A stretch of DNA of 64,000 nucleotides from DUTS01 sp050951605. Its GTDB lineage: Bacteria; Bacillota; Peptococcia; DRI-13; DTU073. Numbering within the stretch: position 1 is the first letter of the stretch; the number at the start of each line of letters is the position of its first letter. The notes under the pieces are model-generated. The model did no database searches and was not told the origin of the DNA. It was given only the letters and a program-made list of their open reading frames with translations. Shown here one piece after another: positions 26,270 through 36,454 of this stretch. The stretch lies in contig JBMNJJ010000005.1 in NCBI GenBank assembly GCA_050951605.1, positions 102,085 to 166,084 of the forward strand, read 5' to 3'. The translations under genes and the position numbers were made by a program.

Positions 26270-28475
26270 TTAATTCGTTTACATTAACGTCAGTAATCTC
26301 CGAATCATCAAGGTTTTTTACTGCTTTATTAAATGTAATAGTTATCTTACTAGTTATAGGTATCTTCGTAGCCCCATTAATCGGACTAAAACTCACTGTC
26401 AAAGGTAATGTATCAACAGAAAATTTTACAACCGTAATATTTGTCAAACAATTTATATCCTTAACTGCGGTTACCGTTAACACATAATTACCATCTTCAC
26501 TTATTGTAGTCCCCTTAAGATAAGGAACTGCTTCTCCCTCATCTTTACTCAAAGTTGCCGTACTTGTTACTCCTTCCGGATCTTCCCACATCGGTAGCAC
26601 TGCTGTCTCATATGTCTCGCCATTCTCTGCACCCGTCACCACAGGAGTCGGTGGCGGGAACGCATTAAAAACATTTGCTCTACCAAAACCATAAATGAAG
26701 TCATAGCCTTGCTCACCTAAATCAATTGCTGATGTCATAATCATATCCCTAATTTCTTCAGGAGTCTTTTCCGGATATGCTTCCATAAGCAAACTAGCTA
26801 ATGCTGCTATATGAGAGGCCGCAGCACTAGTACCATAAAATATATTCGATAAACTACCTACACCAGTAACGTTAACTCCATCAATTCCACAAACATCGGG
26901 TTTATTTCTATTTTCACTAATTAGGGTTACAGGACCTCTAGAAGAATAAGCGGCTATATTATCCGGATTATCCTGATTAATCGCTCCTACAGTAATAACA
27001 CCCGAGACTGCAGCGTGTCCATATATTGAATCCTCCGTAATAAGGTTATCTATATATACCTGACTTCCGGATATTGGATATAAATATATTTCTAAATTTC
27101 GGGAAACTCCCGAATATTTCTCTATATTTAAATAGGCATTTATTTCGGAACCGGTAGTATTCTCAAAATAAAAATATTCTAATGGATCTTCTTCTCCTTT
27201 TTGTTCAATTATACTTGCGGCTAATACATTATTATTACTAATATTAAATAAACCTAAGTCATAATCATTTTTTGCTTCACCAAACTTATCATCCCACTGT
27301 AATATTGCAATTAGTTCCCCCTTATGAGGAATTTTTACATATAACTTATTATGTTCTGAATCAGTTCCATAACTAAAATCATGACATCCGTCCCCATCAT
27401 CCGTATACCTACCTTGGTAATGTGTTACCCCGTCATTCCCTGCCGCAGATATATATAATATAGGATTAGAGTCAACTACCGAAGTAATATGCTGAGCGAC
27501 TACACCATCTTCGAAAAATGGTTCAAAAGGCCAGCCTATATCATCTACAATAATCTGACAACCTTGAGCCACAAGAGCATCAACAGCTGCATTAAAGCCA
27601 AGAATATTATTACTACAATCATGAAAATATAGTTCTGCCCCAGGTGCCAAATCATGAATGATTTCCAGCATAGCCGTCCCTTCAGCACCACCTTCAGTAT
27701 TACTTAAGACATGTTCGTCAGCACCTACCTTGGCTAAATAATTAGGAAGATCCCCTGTTTCTATCGCACTATTCCTGTTATCAACGCCATCGGAAATTAC
27801 ACCGATTTTAACATTAGTTCCCTCATATCCATATTGTTCCCTGGCTTGCTCAGCCATATGAATAATATCCCCCTGGCTAGTTACCGAGCCTCTTCGAACA
27901 ATTGGAGGAAACACCGTTCTAATACTTCTTACTTCACTAAGTAAGGCTAGGTCCTCTAATTTATTCAATTTAACCCATGCTGCAGCCTTATGACTTTTCG
28001 GATCATAATGCTCTATTTTATAAACATAAGCATTTATCGTACTAATAGAAGTATTGGCTTGCATATTTATGTAAACATAAACCATGTCTCCAGTAAAATA
28101 CTTTTTATCAATTTTAGCTGAAATTCCTAACGGTGTAATTTGTTTATTTGCGTTCACCTGTTCTCTTATTTGGTTTTGCATAGTATCACTTTTAGATATA
28201 GACTTTTCCTCGAGCAAACAAAGTAAATCAGTACTAAGTTTTTTTTGGGCCAAAGACATTTCTTCTTTTATTTTTCCAAGCTTCAGACTACCTACATTCT
28301 GACTTACATCTCCTACAGACCCTCTATATTTTTCTTCTACCTTTAAATCTCTGATTACCGCCACTTTATCTAAAGCTAATACTGGCAACGAAATACTTAT
28401 AAAAATTACTAAAAAACCCCCCCATACAACGTAAAATAACCAACGAGAAAAATTCCTTGTATTCTCCTTTTCCAC
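26241..28475 (-). CDS. secreted S53-like subtilase with Ig-like tail
   Basis: About 744 residues from a GTG at 28475, chosen because AAAGGAG lies ten bases before it (an upstream ATG has no ribosome site). A signal anchor (SRWLFYVVWGGFLVIFISISLPVLAL) is followed by a helical propeptide-like region to about 190 and the protease domain at 220-590. Catalytic Asp is in IGVISDGVDN and Ser in GTSAAASHIAAL. The usual His position is replaced by GAEGTAMLEIIHDLAPGAE, the Glu-containing pattern of S53-like members. The C-terminus has two Ig-like modules; the last (FSPINGATKIPITSKITITFNKAV) breaks off at KESDKI. The reading frame then runs, shifted by one base, into FN3-RHS sequence. Confidence 0.8.
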   Translation of the reverse strand: MEKENTRNFSRWLFYVVWGGFLVIFISISLPVLALDKVAVIRDLKVEEKYRGSVGDVSQNVGSLKLGKIKEEMSLAQKKLSTDLLCLLEEKSISKSDTMQNQIREQVNANKQITPLGISAKIDKKYFTGDMVYVYINMQANTSISTINAYVYKIEHYDPKSHKAAAWVKLNKLEDLALLSEVRSIRTVFPPIVRRGSVTSQGDIIHMAEQAREQYGYEGTNVKIGVISDGVDNRNSAIETGDLPNYLAKVGADEHVLSNTEGGAEGTAMLEIIHDLAPGAELYFHDCSNNILGFNAAVDALVAQGCQIIVDDIGWPFEPFFEDGVVAQHITSVVDSNPILYISAAGNDGVTHYQGRYTDDGDGCHDFSYGTDSEHNKLYVKIPHKGELIAILQWDDKFGEAKNDYDLGLFNISNNNVLAASIIEQKGEEDPLEYFYFENTTGSEINAYLNIEKYSGVSRNLEIYLYPISGSQVYIDNLITEDSIYGHAAVSGVITVGAINQDNPDNIAAYSSRGPVTLISENRNKPDVCGIDGVNVTGVGSLSNIFYGTSAAASHIAALASLLMEAYPEKTPEEIRDMIMTSAIDLGEQGYDFIYGFGRANVFNAFPPPTPVVTGAENGETYETAVLPMWEDPEGVTSTATLSKDEGEAVPYLKGTTISEDGNYVLTVTAVKDINCLTNITVVKFSVDTLPLTVSFSPINGATKIPITSKITITFNKAVKNLDDSEITDVNVNELIIFKESDKI

Positions 28476-28657
28476 GCGAGTAACTCCTTTCTCTTGTAAA
28501 TAATTATTATGCTTAGTTTCCATCATTTTGTATATTTGGATATAATATAATTCTGTAACTTAACCATAATTCCTCTTAATTGCTTGTACTTTTTACAATT
28601 TACTGTACTCTTCTGTCTCAGGTATTGTTATTTCTACATTTTAAGACACTTCCCAAA

Positions 28658-28699
28658 AACAAAAAAAGACATATCCAAAATTAAATAGATATGCCTTTA
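28658..28699 (-). terminator. terminator of glycogen operon
   Basis: Downstream of pgi, the minus strand reads GGCATATCTATTTA...GATATGTC followed by TTTTTTTGTTTTT. Confidence 0.7.
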
Positions 28700-28734
28700 T
28701 ATATATCAAACTTAAAAACAAGATGCCTATTCAT

Positions 28735-30315
28735 TTAAATAAAATACTTGCCAGTAAATATACTTATTCCTTTTTCTTTTTTCACCTCGTGATATTTATT
28801 AAGATAAAGATGCTCTAGTAATTTATACACAAATTCCGTTTCCTCACGCAGTCCTAAGTTTTCAGCTACTTCTTCCGGAGTAAAAGCGATGCCTTGCTTA
28901 GAACGCAAATATTGTAAGACTCGGCGCTGTAACTCCACATACTGATTAGCACCCTTCTTACCTAGTTCTACACCAGGTTGGTGATAAGCATTAATGTTAA
29001 TTAAAAAAGCATACAAACCTACCGCCCTTTCAAAAAGAGCTACTAAAACCCCCAAGGTATAAGGAGTCAATTCTCTTAAACTAAGGGTTAAAGATTCACG
29101 ACCTTTTTTTAAAAGAGCTTTCCGCGTCCCTTCTAAAAAGGCTTTCAGATAATCACCACTAGTTATATCTGCTTCGATAAAGAGAGAACGCACCCGCCGG
29201 TCTTGTTGTACTTCAATAAAAACTACAAAAAAATCATTAGCACCATCTAAAAGTTGTTGTACATAAGCATGCTGGTCAGTGGAACCTTTGTTCCCATAAA
29301 CAGTTAGACCTTGTTGCACGATTTTGTTCTCGAGGTCCTTTTCTTTACCTAAAGATTCCATAACTAACTGCTGAAGGTAACGGGAAAATAGCTGTAAACT
29401 ATCTCGATACGGTAAAACAACCATATTCTTCTTGTGCTCTTTTTCTACAGCATAATTCCACATTAAAGCTAAAATACTTGCCGGATTCTGTAAAGGTTCC
29501 TCTCTTCTCGTGGTCTCATCACAATCACGTGCTCCTTGTAAAAAAGCATCTATATCAATATCCTGTAAAATTGCCGGAAGTAAACCTACCGCCGAAGTAA
29601 TCGAAGTCCGCCCACCTACCCAGTCCCAAATATAAAAACGGTCGAGCCATCCTTCTGCCTCTGCCTGTTGATCTAATTTACTACCTTTTGTAGTTATTGT
29701 TACCACCTGTTTAGCAAAGTCAACCCCTTTGGCAGTAAAAAAGTTTTGCACCTCCAGCATTCCATTTCGTGTTTCTACCGTGCCTCCACTTTTAGAAATA
29801 ACAATAACTAAAGTTTCCCCCAGATGGTTCCTTAATTCATGTAAAATCCAATCTATTCCGTCCGGGTCAGTATTATCAAGAAAATATGCCTGCAACCCGG
29901 ATACACCCAGAGTATCACAAATTAATTGAGGCCCAAGAGCTGAACCTCCAATACCAATAAGCAAAAATCGGCTGAACAATTGACCTGTTCCCGAAACGAT
30001 ATCTCCGGCCTTAATGGCCCGTCCAAATTCTTTGATTTTTTCATAGGTCTGCCCAATCTCCGTACTTATTTCTTTTCTCGGGGCCAGAGCAGCATTTCTC
30101 AACCAATAATGGCCTACCATCCGCTGTTCATCAAGATTAGCTAGCTCTCCTCTTTCTAATTCCTGCATCTTACAAAAAGCCTGTTCAATTCGTGGCTCCA
30201 TCTCCTGCAAATACTCCTCGGAAAAATGAATACAACTATAATCCAAAGAAAGACCTAATGCTTCATTTGTATAAAGATGTTTTTGATACCTTTCCCAACT
30301 ATAACCGTTTTCCAT
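28735..30315 (-). CDS. pgi: glucose-6-phosphate isomerase
   Basis: A 526-residue isomerase converting glucose-6-P and fructose-6-P, linking glycogen turnover to glycolysis. Visible signatures are LLIGIGGSALGPQ (about 140-152), VISKSGGTVETRNGML (phosphate loop), WVGGRTSITSAVGLLP (PGI signature 1 region), KGSTDQHAYVQQLLDG (catalytic His region) and INAYHQPGVELGKK (catalytic Lys). The C-terminal 60 residues form a winged-helix-like extension (RVLQYLRSKQGIAFTPEEVAENLGL) found in some anaerobe PGIs. It is the last gene of the glycogen operon, 48 bp after malQ. Confidence 0.92.
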   Translation of the reverse strand: MENGYSWERYQKHLYTNEALGLSLDYSCIHFSEEYLQEMEPRIEQAFCKMQELERGELANLDEQRMVGHYWLRNAALAPRKEISTEIGQTYEKIKEFGRAIKAGDIVSGTGQLFSRFLLIGIGGSALGPQLICDTLGVSGLQAYFLDNTDPDGIDWILHELRNHLGETLVIVISKSGGTVETRNGMLEVQNFFTAKGVDFAKQVVTITTKGSKLDQQAEAEGWLDRFYIWDWVGGRTSITSAVGLLPAILQDIDIDAFLQGARDCDETTRREEPLQNPASILALMWNYAVEKEHKKNMVVLPYRDSLQLFSRYLQQLVMESLGKEKDLENKIVQQGLTVYGNKGSTDQHAYVQQLLDGANDFFVVFIEVQQDRRVRSLFIEADITSGDYLKAFLEGTRKALLKKGRESLTLSLRELTPYTLGVLVALFERAVGLYAFLININAYHQPGVELGKKGANQYVELQRRVLQYLRSKQGIAFTPEEVAENLGLREETEFVYKLLEHLYLNKYHEVKKEKGISIFTGKYFI

Positions 30316-30363
30316 CTAAAATCACCCTAATCAGTATATTTAATATTGACTATTCAACTTAAA

Positions 30364-31831
30364 TTACCGCGCATATTTATTCTGTAAATCAAGTGCTTTC
30401 TTAGCCATTTTTCTTGTTAAATCCCCTTTTTGAAAACGCCAATCCCAATTTCCCCCTACTGTACCCGGAGTATTCATTCTAGCGTTTGAATCTAACTCCA
30501 AAAGGTCCTGCAAAGGAATAATTACCCATTGGGCTTTACTTTGATAAACAAGCTCAATCAATTCCCAACAGATATTCTCGCGCCATTTTTCCCTATTTTC
30601 AGATGCTAACTGAGCAAGAATTGTCTTTTCATACCACCCTAATAAAGTATCATTATCATGTGTCCCCGTATAATAGACCCAATTCCCCACATCAGTTAAA
30701 GGAGCAGGAAAAGGCTCACGATCAATAAATTGCAATACTTTCATTCCTGGAAAACCAAGTTTTTCCTTTAAAGCTACTACTTCCGGAGTAATAAAACCTA
30801 AATCTTCTGCCATTAAGGGCAAATCACCTAAATATTCAGTGATAACAGAAAAAAACTTTTCACCCGGTCCCTTCACCCATCTACCATTAACTGCAGTTTT
30901 CTCACTAGCCCGGAACTTCCCAATAAGCTTCAAAACCTCGAAAATGATCGAGCCTAATCACATCTACCAGTTCTAATAAAACTTTAATCCGTTCCCGCCA
31001 CCAAAGGTAATCATCTTTCGCCATTTCTTCCCACTTATAAAGAGGATTACCCCACAACTGACCTGTAGAGCTAAAGTAATCAGGTGGTACACCTCCTACT
31101 TTAAGCGGATTTCCAGTCTCATCTAATTCAAAAAGATGAGAATATACCCACGCATCACTACTGTCATAAGATACATAAAGTGGCAAGTCGCCGATAATTC
31201 TAATCCCCTTTTTCCCCGCATATTTTTTCAAGTCTTGCCATTGACTAAAAAATTTATATTGTAAAAATAGATGATAATTCACTTCATCCGCCAACTTCTC
31301 TTCCCAAAACTTAATCGCTAAAGGCTCCCGTAAAGCGATTGATTTATCCCAATGATTCCACGGGACATTATCAAAACGTTCTTTTAAAGCCATAAAAAGA
31401 GCATAGTCCGCTAGCCAAAAACTATTTCTTTCTTTAAACTCTTGAAAGTCCGAACTTTTCAAACCTTTAGTTTGGAACGTTAAATATGCTTGACGCAACA
31501 CTTTACTTTTAAATTCTCGGCAAAGAGGATAATCTACCTTATCTTTTGGGAAAAAAGGTGCATCAGCCAAATCTTTTCTAGACAAAAGCCCTTCTCTTCT
31601 TAAATCTTCCAAACTGATTAAGAGCGGATTCCCGGCAAAAGCTGAAAAGGACTGATAAGGCGACTCACCATAACCTACCGGATTTAGTGGTAAAATCTGC
31701 CATAACTTAAAGCCACCCTTTGCTAAAAAATTAATAAATTTACGGGCTTCAGCTCCTATTTCTCCAATCCCATATTTAGCAGGGAGGGAAGTAGGATGTA
31801 AAAGAACCCCACTTGCTCGATCCAGTTGCAA
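30364..31831 (-). pseudogene. malQ: 4-alpha-glucanotransferase, frameshifted
   Basis: MalQ (amylomaltase, GH77) rearranges alpha-1,4-glucans. The N-terminal part starts at TTG 31831, seven bases after AAAGGAGGT, and carries SGVLLHPTSLPAKYGIGEIG and the nucleophile region VIRLDHFRGFEAYWEVP. It then hits TAG at 30905. The other frame continues with SEKTAVNGRWVKGPGEKFF, the acid/base region LMAEDLGFITPEV, and GTHDNDTLLGWY, ending at 30364. Deleting one G from CCGGGCT at about 30914 gives one normal protein of about 488 residues. As it stands, the nucleophile and the acid/base residue are on separate frames, so no active enzyme would be made. Confidence 0.9.
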
Positions 31832-31858
31832 TAAAATTACCTCCTTTCCCCAAATATA

Positions 31859-33778
31859 TTACTTTACTTTAGTGAAAACTTTACCTTCCAGAGGACGAAG
31901 AGTTACGTCTAATGTCTTGCTTTTCTTTTGTCGTTCTTTTTCCTGTGGAAAAATTTCTTTCCATATTCCTTGATACTCTTGGCTTAATTCTAATGTAACT
32001 TTCTGTTTAGCAGATTGATGACGATTCAAAACTACTATAAAGACTTCTTCTTGATAAGACCTTAAGAAACCATAGACATCACCCTTCGCCCAAAGTGTAA
32101 CCCAGTCTCCTTTTTGAAAAGCTGTATAATTGTTGCGTAAAGCAATTACTTTTTTATAATAAGTAAGTAAATCCATGTCTTCACACCCCCAGGGATAGGG
32201 CCCACGATTATAAGGATCAGAATATCCTTCCATCCCTACTTCATCTCCATAATAAATAGCCGGTACCCCAGGAAAAGTCATCTGAAAAAGAACTAATAAC
32301 TTTAACCGAGTCAAACCCAACCTTTTTTGACGAGGATTAAGTTTGTACTTTTCTCGACCCCGTTCACTTAAAGTATGTCCTGCGGGAGCTTCACCTAAAA
32401 GAGTTAAAACTCGCGGTACATCATGACTACTGATTAAATTCATCGCACTATAAAAATGAGGACGAGGATAATTTTCATAAAGGCTCATCAATCTACGATG
32501 TAACATCGAAGCATCTTCATATCCTAAAATAAAATTTAATAAAATGTTACGGAAAGGATAATTCATCACTGAATCCAATTCTTGACCCCACAAATATTGA
32601 CGATTCTCTCCATAGCTAATTTTATTAGAAGCATCTTCCCAAACTTCACCCAGCAAAATCGAATCAGGGTCAACTTCCTTCATCACCTGACGCATTTCTT
32701 TTATAAACTGATCCGGCAACTCATCAGCTACATCTAACCGCCATCCGGCTGCCCCTTTCTTCATCCAATGCTTCACTACACTATCTTCACCATGCAAAAT
32801 AAATTCCAGATAAGAAGAGTCCAGTTCATTGACATTAGGTAATGTCCCAATTCCCCACCAACTCTCATATTCATCCGGATATTTCTTAAAACGATACCAA
32901 CTATAATATGGCGATTTTTTTGACTGATAGGCCCCTACCTCAGGATAATTTCCTTCTATATTAAAATAAATACTATCACTACCTGTATGACTAAAAACAC
33001 CATCCAACATAATACGTATATTTAATTTCCGAGCTTCTTTACATAATTCCTTAAAAGTTTCTTCATCACCAAACATGGGATCAATTTTTTTATAATCAGC
33101 TGTATCATATTTATGATTACTGGGTGCTTCAAAAACTGGATTCAAATAAATAACACTAACTCCTAACTCCTTTAAATAAGGGAGTTTCTTAATTACCCCT
33201 TGTAAGTTACCACCGAAAAAGTTCCAGCGCTGAATCGAGCCATCAGCTTCTTTTAAATAACAAGGAGTATCATCCCACCGTCCATGAAGCAGACATCCTT
33301 TTTTTAAATTTTCTACTTTCCCTTGATCGTGCCCATTATAAAAACGGTCTACAAAAATTTGATACATCACACTCTCCGTAAACCAAGTAGGAACTGTAAA
33401 GTTCTTCTCATATACCGTAATCTGAAAAGCAGGAGGAACCTGTTCCCGGAGCGTTCCTTGCCCGCCCAATCTTTCGTTATTATTACCATAATAGTGTACA
33501 CGACTTTTACTGATAATTACGAAATAGTACCAATAAAGACCAATCTCCTTAACGGTTATTTCTGTACGATAAAAATCTATACCCTCTTGTATCTTTTCTA
33601 ATTTCATTTCGATATCACGTGCTTTATTATTGTTTTCCCAAATACGTAAAACAACTGTTTCTATTTGTTCTGAGTGTTTTATTCCTAAACGAAGCACAAT
33701 TTTTTGTAAACAAGGAACAGCCCCAAAGGGGCTGCGATATTCCCGATCATGAGTGTCATGACAGACCCATTCTATCAT
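31859..33778 (-). CDS. GH13 neopullulanase/cyclomaltodextrinase-like alpha-glucanase
   Basis: A 639-residue family 13 glycoside hydrolase. Residues 1-125 form an N-terminal beta-sandwich (CBM34-like), followed by the (beta/alpha)8 barrel. The four conserved regions are DGVFSHTG (I), GWRLDVADEL with the nucleophile Asp (II), ILLGEVWED with the acid/base Glu (III) and LISSHDVPR with the transition-state Asp (IV). The IYLNPVFEAPSNHKYDTADY block is typical of neopullulanase/maltogenic amylase types. There is no signal peptide, so it acts on cytoplasmic glycogen or maltodextrins. It sits between glgA and malQ in the operon. Confidence 0.88.
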   Translation of the reverse strand: MIEWVCHDTHDREYRSPFGAVPCLQKIVLRLGIKHSEQIETVVLRIWENNNKARDIEMKLEKIQEGIDFYRTEITVKEIGLYWYYFVIISKSRVHYYGNNNERLGGQGTLREQVPPAFQITVYEKNFTVPTWFTESVMYQIFVDRFYNGHDQGKVENLKKGCLLHGRWDDTPCYLKEADGSIQRWNFFGGNLQGVIKKLPYLKELGVSVIYLNPVFEAPSNHKYDTADYKKIDPMFGDEETFKELCKEARKLNIRIMLDGVFSHTGSDSIYFNIEGNYPEVGAYQSKKSPYYSWYRFKKYPDEYESWWGIGTLPNVNELDSSYLEFILHGEDSVVKHWMKKGAAGWRLDVADELPDQFIKEMRQVMKEVDPDSILLGEVWEDASNKISYGENRQYLWGQELDSVMNYPFRNILLNFILGYEDASMLHRRLMSLYENYPRPHFYSAMNLISSHDVPRVLTLLGEAPAGHTLSERGREKYKLNPRQKRLGLTRLKLLVLFQMTFPGVPAIYYGDEVGMEGYSDPYNRGPYPWGCEDMDLLTYYKKVIALRNNYTAFQKGDWVTLWAKGDVYGFLRSYQEEVFIVVLNRHQSAKQKVTLELSQEYQGIWKEIFPQEKERQKKSKTLDVTLRPLEGKVFTKVK

Positions 33779-33787
33779 CGTACTTTC

Positions 33788-35269
33788 TCACCCTTTTTTA
33801 AACAATTTTAAGCAAAAGTTATTATTTGCTTCTTTTGAACCGGAATACAATTCTTCATAAAGTTTAATGTATTTTTGGGCAGAACTATTCCAACTATAAT
33901 TAGCTTTAAAGGCATTCTTAAATAGTTTATTCCAAATGGGCTTGCGATTATTATAAAAATCTAAAGCACGTTTAATCGTATGCATAAAGTCATGAGCATT
34001 AAAATTAGTAAAACTAAAGCCATTGCCTTGTCCAGTTTGTTCATTATAAGAAACTATTGTATCCTTTAATCCTCCTGTTTCCCTTACTATAGGCAAAGTA
34101 CCGTATCTAAGAGCAATCAATTGGCTTAAGCCACAGGGTTCAAACAATGAAGGCATCAAATAAAGATCTGCTCCGGCATAAATTTTATGCGCTAAAGCCT
34201 CATTAAACATAAAGTACGCTTTCATTTTTTGCGGATGCCTTTCTGCTGCTTCCCGCAAAGCCTGCTCATATCCGGGTTCGCCCGTTCCTAAAACAACTAG
34301 CTGTACATCCTGTGTTAATAATTCATCTAAAATATAAATTAGTAGATCTAAACCCTTTTGTCGTGTCAATCTCGAAACCATCGCTAAAAGAGGAACATTT
34401 TTAACAGGCAGGCGTAAATCCTCTTGTAATTTAGCTTTATTCTGTTGTTTTTTAACAACAGAACTTCTATATTTTACATAAATATAAGGATCCGTTTCCG
34501 GATTATATTTTTTATTATCAATTCCATTAACAATACCCTGCAATTTTCCTTCATATTTACGTAAGATGCCATCTAAATTCTCCCCAAAATATGCTGTCTT
34601 TATTTCTTCAGCATAGGTTTCACTAACTGTAGTAATTTTATCTGCGTACACAATACCTGCTTTCATAAAATTCACTTTACCATAAAACTCTATACCTTCA
34701 TTGCTTTTATACGAGTCATCTAAACCTAATAAGTCATCAAGAATTTCCATTGGGAAAACGCCTTGGTATTTTAAATTGTGAATAGTAAAAACTGTTTTTA
34801 TGTTTTGATAAAAAGACCGCTGCTGATAAAACGAGTTTAAAAATAAAGGAACTAACCCTGTATGCCAGTCATGACAATGTAAAATGTCGGGTTTGAATTC
34901 TAAATACGGAAGGCACTCCAAAACCCCACGACAAAAATAGGCAAATCTTTCTGCTTCATCAAAATAGCCATAAAAACCATCTCTTTTAAAATATTTCTCA
35001 TTATCCAAGAAATAATAGGTAATTCCTTCGTGTTTCAGAATTTCTAAACCACCATATTCTTGCCTCCAACTAACGGGTACGGTAAAAGTTTTTTTATGTA
35101 CCATTTCCTTTTTATATTCTGCAGGTATATTGCTATATTTGGGAATAATCACTCTAGCATCAATTTTTCTTTCTCTTAAAGCTACAGGTAAACTTTCAAT
35201 GACATCACCCAAACCACCGGTTTTAGCAAAAGGCGTACACTCAGAAGCAACAAATAATACTTTTAACAT
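33788..35269 (-). CDS. glgA: glycogen synthase (ADP-glucose)
   Basis: A 493-residue GT5 glycogen synthase that extends alpha-1,4 chains from ADP-glucose. It shows the N-terminal ASECTPFAKTGGLGDV motif (ADP-glucose site), HCHDWHTGLVPLF, and the C-terminal donor site VSRLTRQKGLDLL, MPSLFEPCGLSQLIALRYGTLPIVRETGGL. GGAGGTTTATAAG precedes the ATG and overlaps the end of glgD by a few bases in spacing. It is 5 bp after the glgD stop, so the genes are translationally close. Confidence 0.95.
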   Translation of the reverse strand: MLKVLFVASECTPFAKTGGLGDVIESLPVALRERKIDARVIIPKYSNIPAEYKKEMVHKKTFTVPVSWRQEYGGLEILKHEGITYYFLDNEKYFKRDGFYGYFDEAERFAYFCRGVLECLPYLEFKPDILHCHDWHTGLVPLFLNSFYQQRSFYQNIKTVFTIHNLKYQGVFPMEILDDLLGLDDSYKSNEGIEFYGKVNFMKAGIVYADKITTVSETYAEEIKTAYFGENLDGILRKYEGKLQGIVNGIDNKKYNPETDPYIYVKYRSSVVKKQQNKAKLQEDLRLPVKNVPLLAMVSRLTRQKGLDLLIYILDELLTQDVQLVVLGTGEPGYEQALREAAERHPQKMKAYFMFNEALAHKIYAGADLYLMPSLFEPCGLSQLIALRYGTLPIVRETGGLKDTIVSYNEQTGQGNGFSFTNFNAHDFMHTIKRALDFYNNRKPIWNKLFKNAFKANYSWNSSAQKYIKLYEELYSGSKEANNNFCLKLFKKG

Positions 35270-35274
35270 TTAAC

Positions 35275-36405
35275 TTATAAACCTCCTCCAATTTCTTGAT
35301 TTTTTTCTATTATAACAGGGTTCTCATTGCTACCTATTAACTGTGTCCCTTTTTTAATCTGTACATTCTTATCTATGATCACCCCATCCAAAACAACGTC
35401 TTCCCCAATTTCCACTTTAGGCAATAAAATACTATTACGAATTACGGAACCACGACCTATTTTTACCTTTCTAAAAAGAATACTATTTTCTACCTTGCCT
35501 TCAATCAAACATCCCGGAGTAGCAAAAATATTCTTTACCTCTGAAGCCTCATAATATCTAGCTGGAGGACCATCCTTTAATTTAGTACGAATCATACCTT
35601 TTTTAAAAAACAACTCCCGCCATACCTCCGGGCTCAGTAACTCCATTTGATGTTTATACAAACTTTGCCAAGAATTAATAATGCCTAAATAACCTTGATG
35701 GACATATCCATATATTCCCATTTTTTTTAATTTTGCAGGTAAAACTTCACTAACAAAGTCCCATTTGCCCGAACTTGAACATTCCTCTAAAAGTTTAAAC
35801 AGGAAAGACTTTTTTAACAAATACATATCCATAGACACTGCTGAGTTTTTGTGCGGTATCCCTAAACTAACAGCAGAAATCCGCCCTTCTTTCTCCTTTT
35901 GTAGATAAACCCCTCGTGAAACATCTCCAGGCAAAAACTTATATTCCTCACTACAAACTACTGTTAAATCAGCCTCTTTCTTTCGATGAAAAGCTAATAC
36001 CTTATTCAAGTCAAGATTACAAACTATATTACTTCCTGTTAGCAAGACATACTCTTGCTGACTATTACTTAAATAATCCAAATTAACATAAATATCCTTT
36101 AAATCCAACCGCCGCTTATTCTTCTCACTACCACCAGACGCGGCAGGTAAAATAAAAAGCCCATCACGTTTTCTATCCAGCCCCCATTCCTTTCCTGTAC
36201 CTAAATGATCTACTAACGACCTCAATTTTAAAGAAGTGATAATACCAATATTAGAGATACCCGCATTAGTCATATTTGACAAAGGAAAATCTACTAAACG
36301 ATATTTACCCCCGAAAGGGATCGCCGCAACACAACGATATTTCGTTATTTCTCGAAAAGCCGCTTCGTCTTTGATGTGATGAATAATTCCCATTACATTT
36401 TTCAT
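35275..36405 (-). CDS. glgD: GlgD, ADP-glucose pyrophosphorylase second subunit
   Basis: A 376-residue GlgC paralogue. It keeps the nucleotidyltransferase fold and C-terminal left-handed beta-helix (KIGRGSVIRNSILLPKVEIGEDVVLDGVIID). The glycine-rich loop GGxGxRL of GlgC is replaced by GIIHHIKDEAAFREITKYR, as in Bacillota GlgD. GlgD is catalytically poor itself but stimulates GlgC in the heteromer. It is 49 bp downstream of glgC. Confidence 0.93.
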   Translation of the reverse strand: MKNVMGIIHHIKDEAAFREITKYRCVAAIPFGGKYRLVDFPLSNMTNAGISNIGIITSLKLRSLVDHLGTGKEWGLDRKRDGLFILPAASGGSEKNKRRLDLKDIYVNLDYLSNSQQEYVLLTGSNIVCNLDLNKVLAFHRKKEADLTVVCSEEYKFLPGDVSRGVYLQKEKEGRISAVSLGIPHKNSAVSMDMYLLKKSFLFKLLEECSSSGKWDFVSEVLPAKLKKMGIYGYVHQGYLGIINSWQSLYKHQMELLSPEVWRELFFKKGMIRTKLKDGPPARYYEASEVKNIFATPGCLIEGKVENSILFRKVKIGRGSVIRNSILLPKVEIGEDVVLDGVIIDKNVQIKKGTQLIGSNENPVIIEKNQEIGGGL

Positions 36406-36454
36406 CTCGCATTACTCCTTATCCAAACTAAGCCTTCATCCTTAGTAATTTAGT

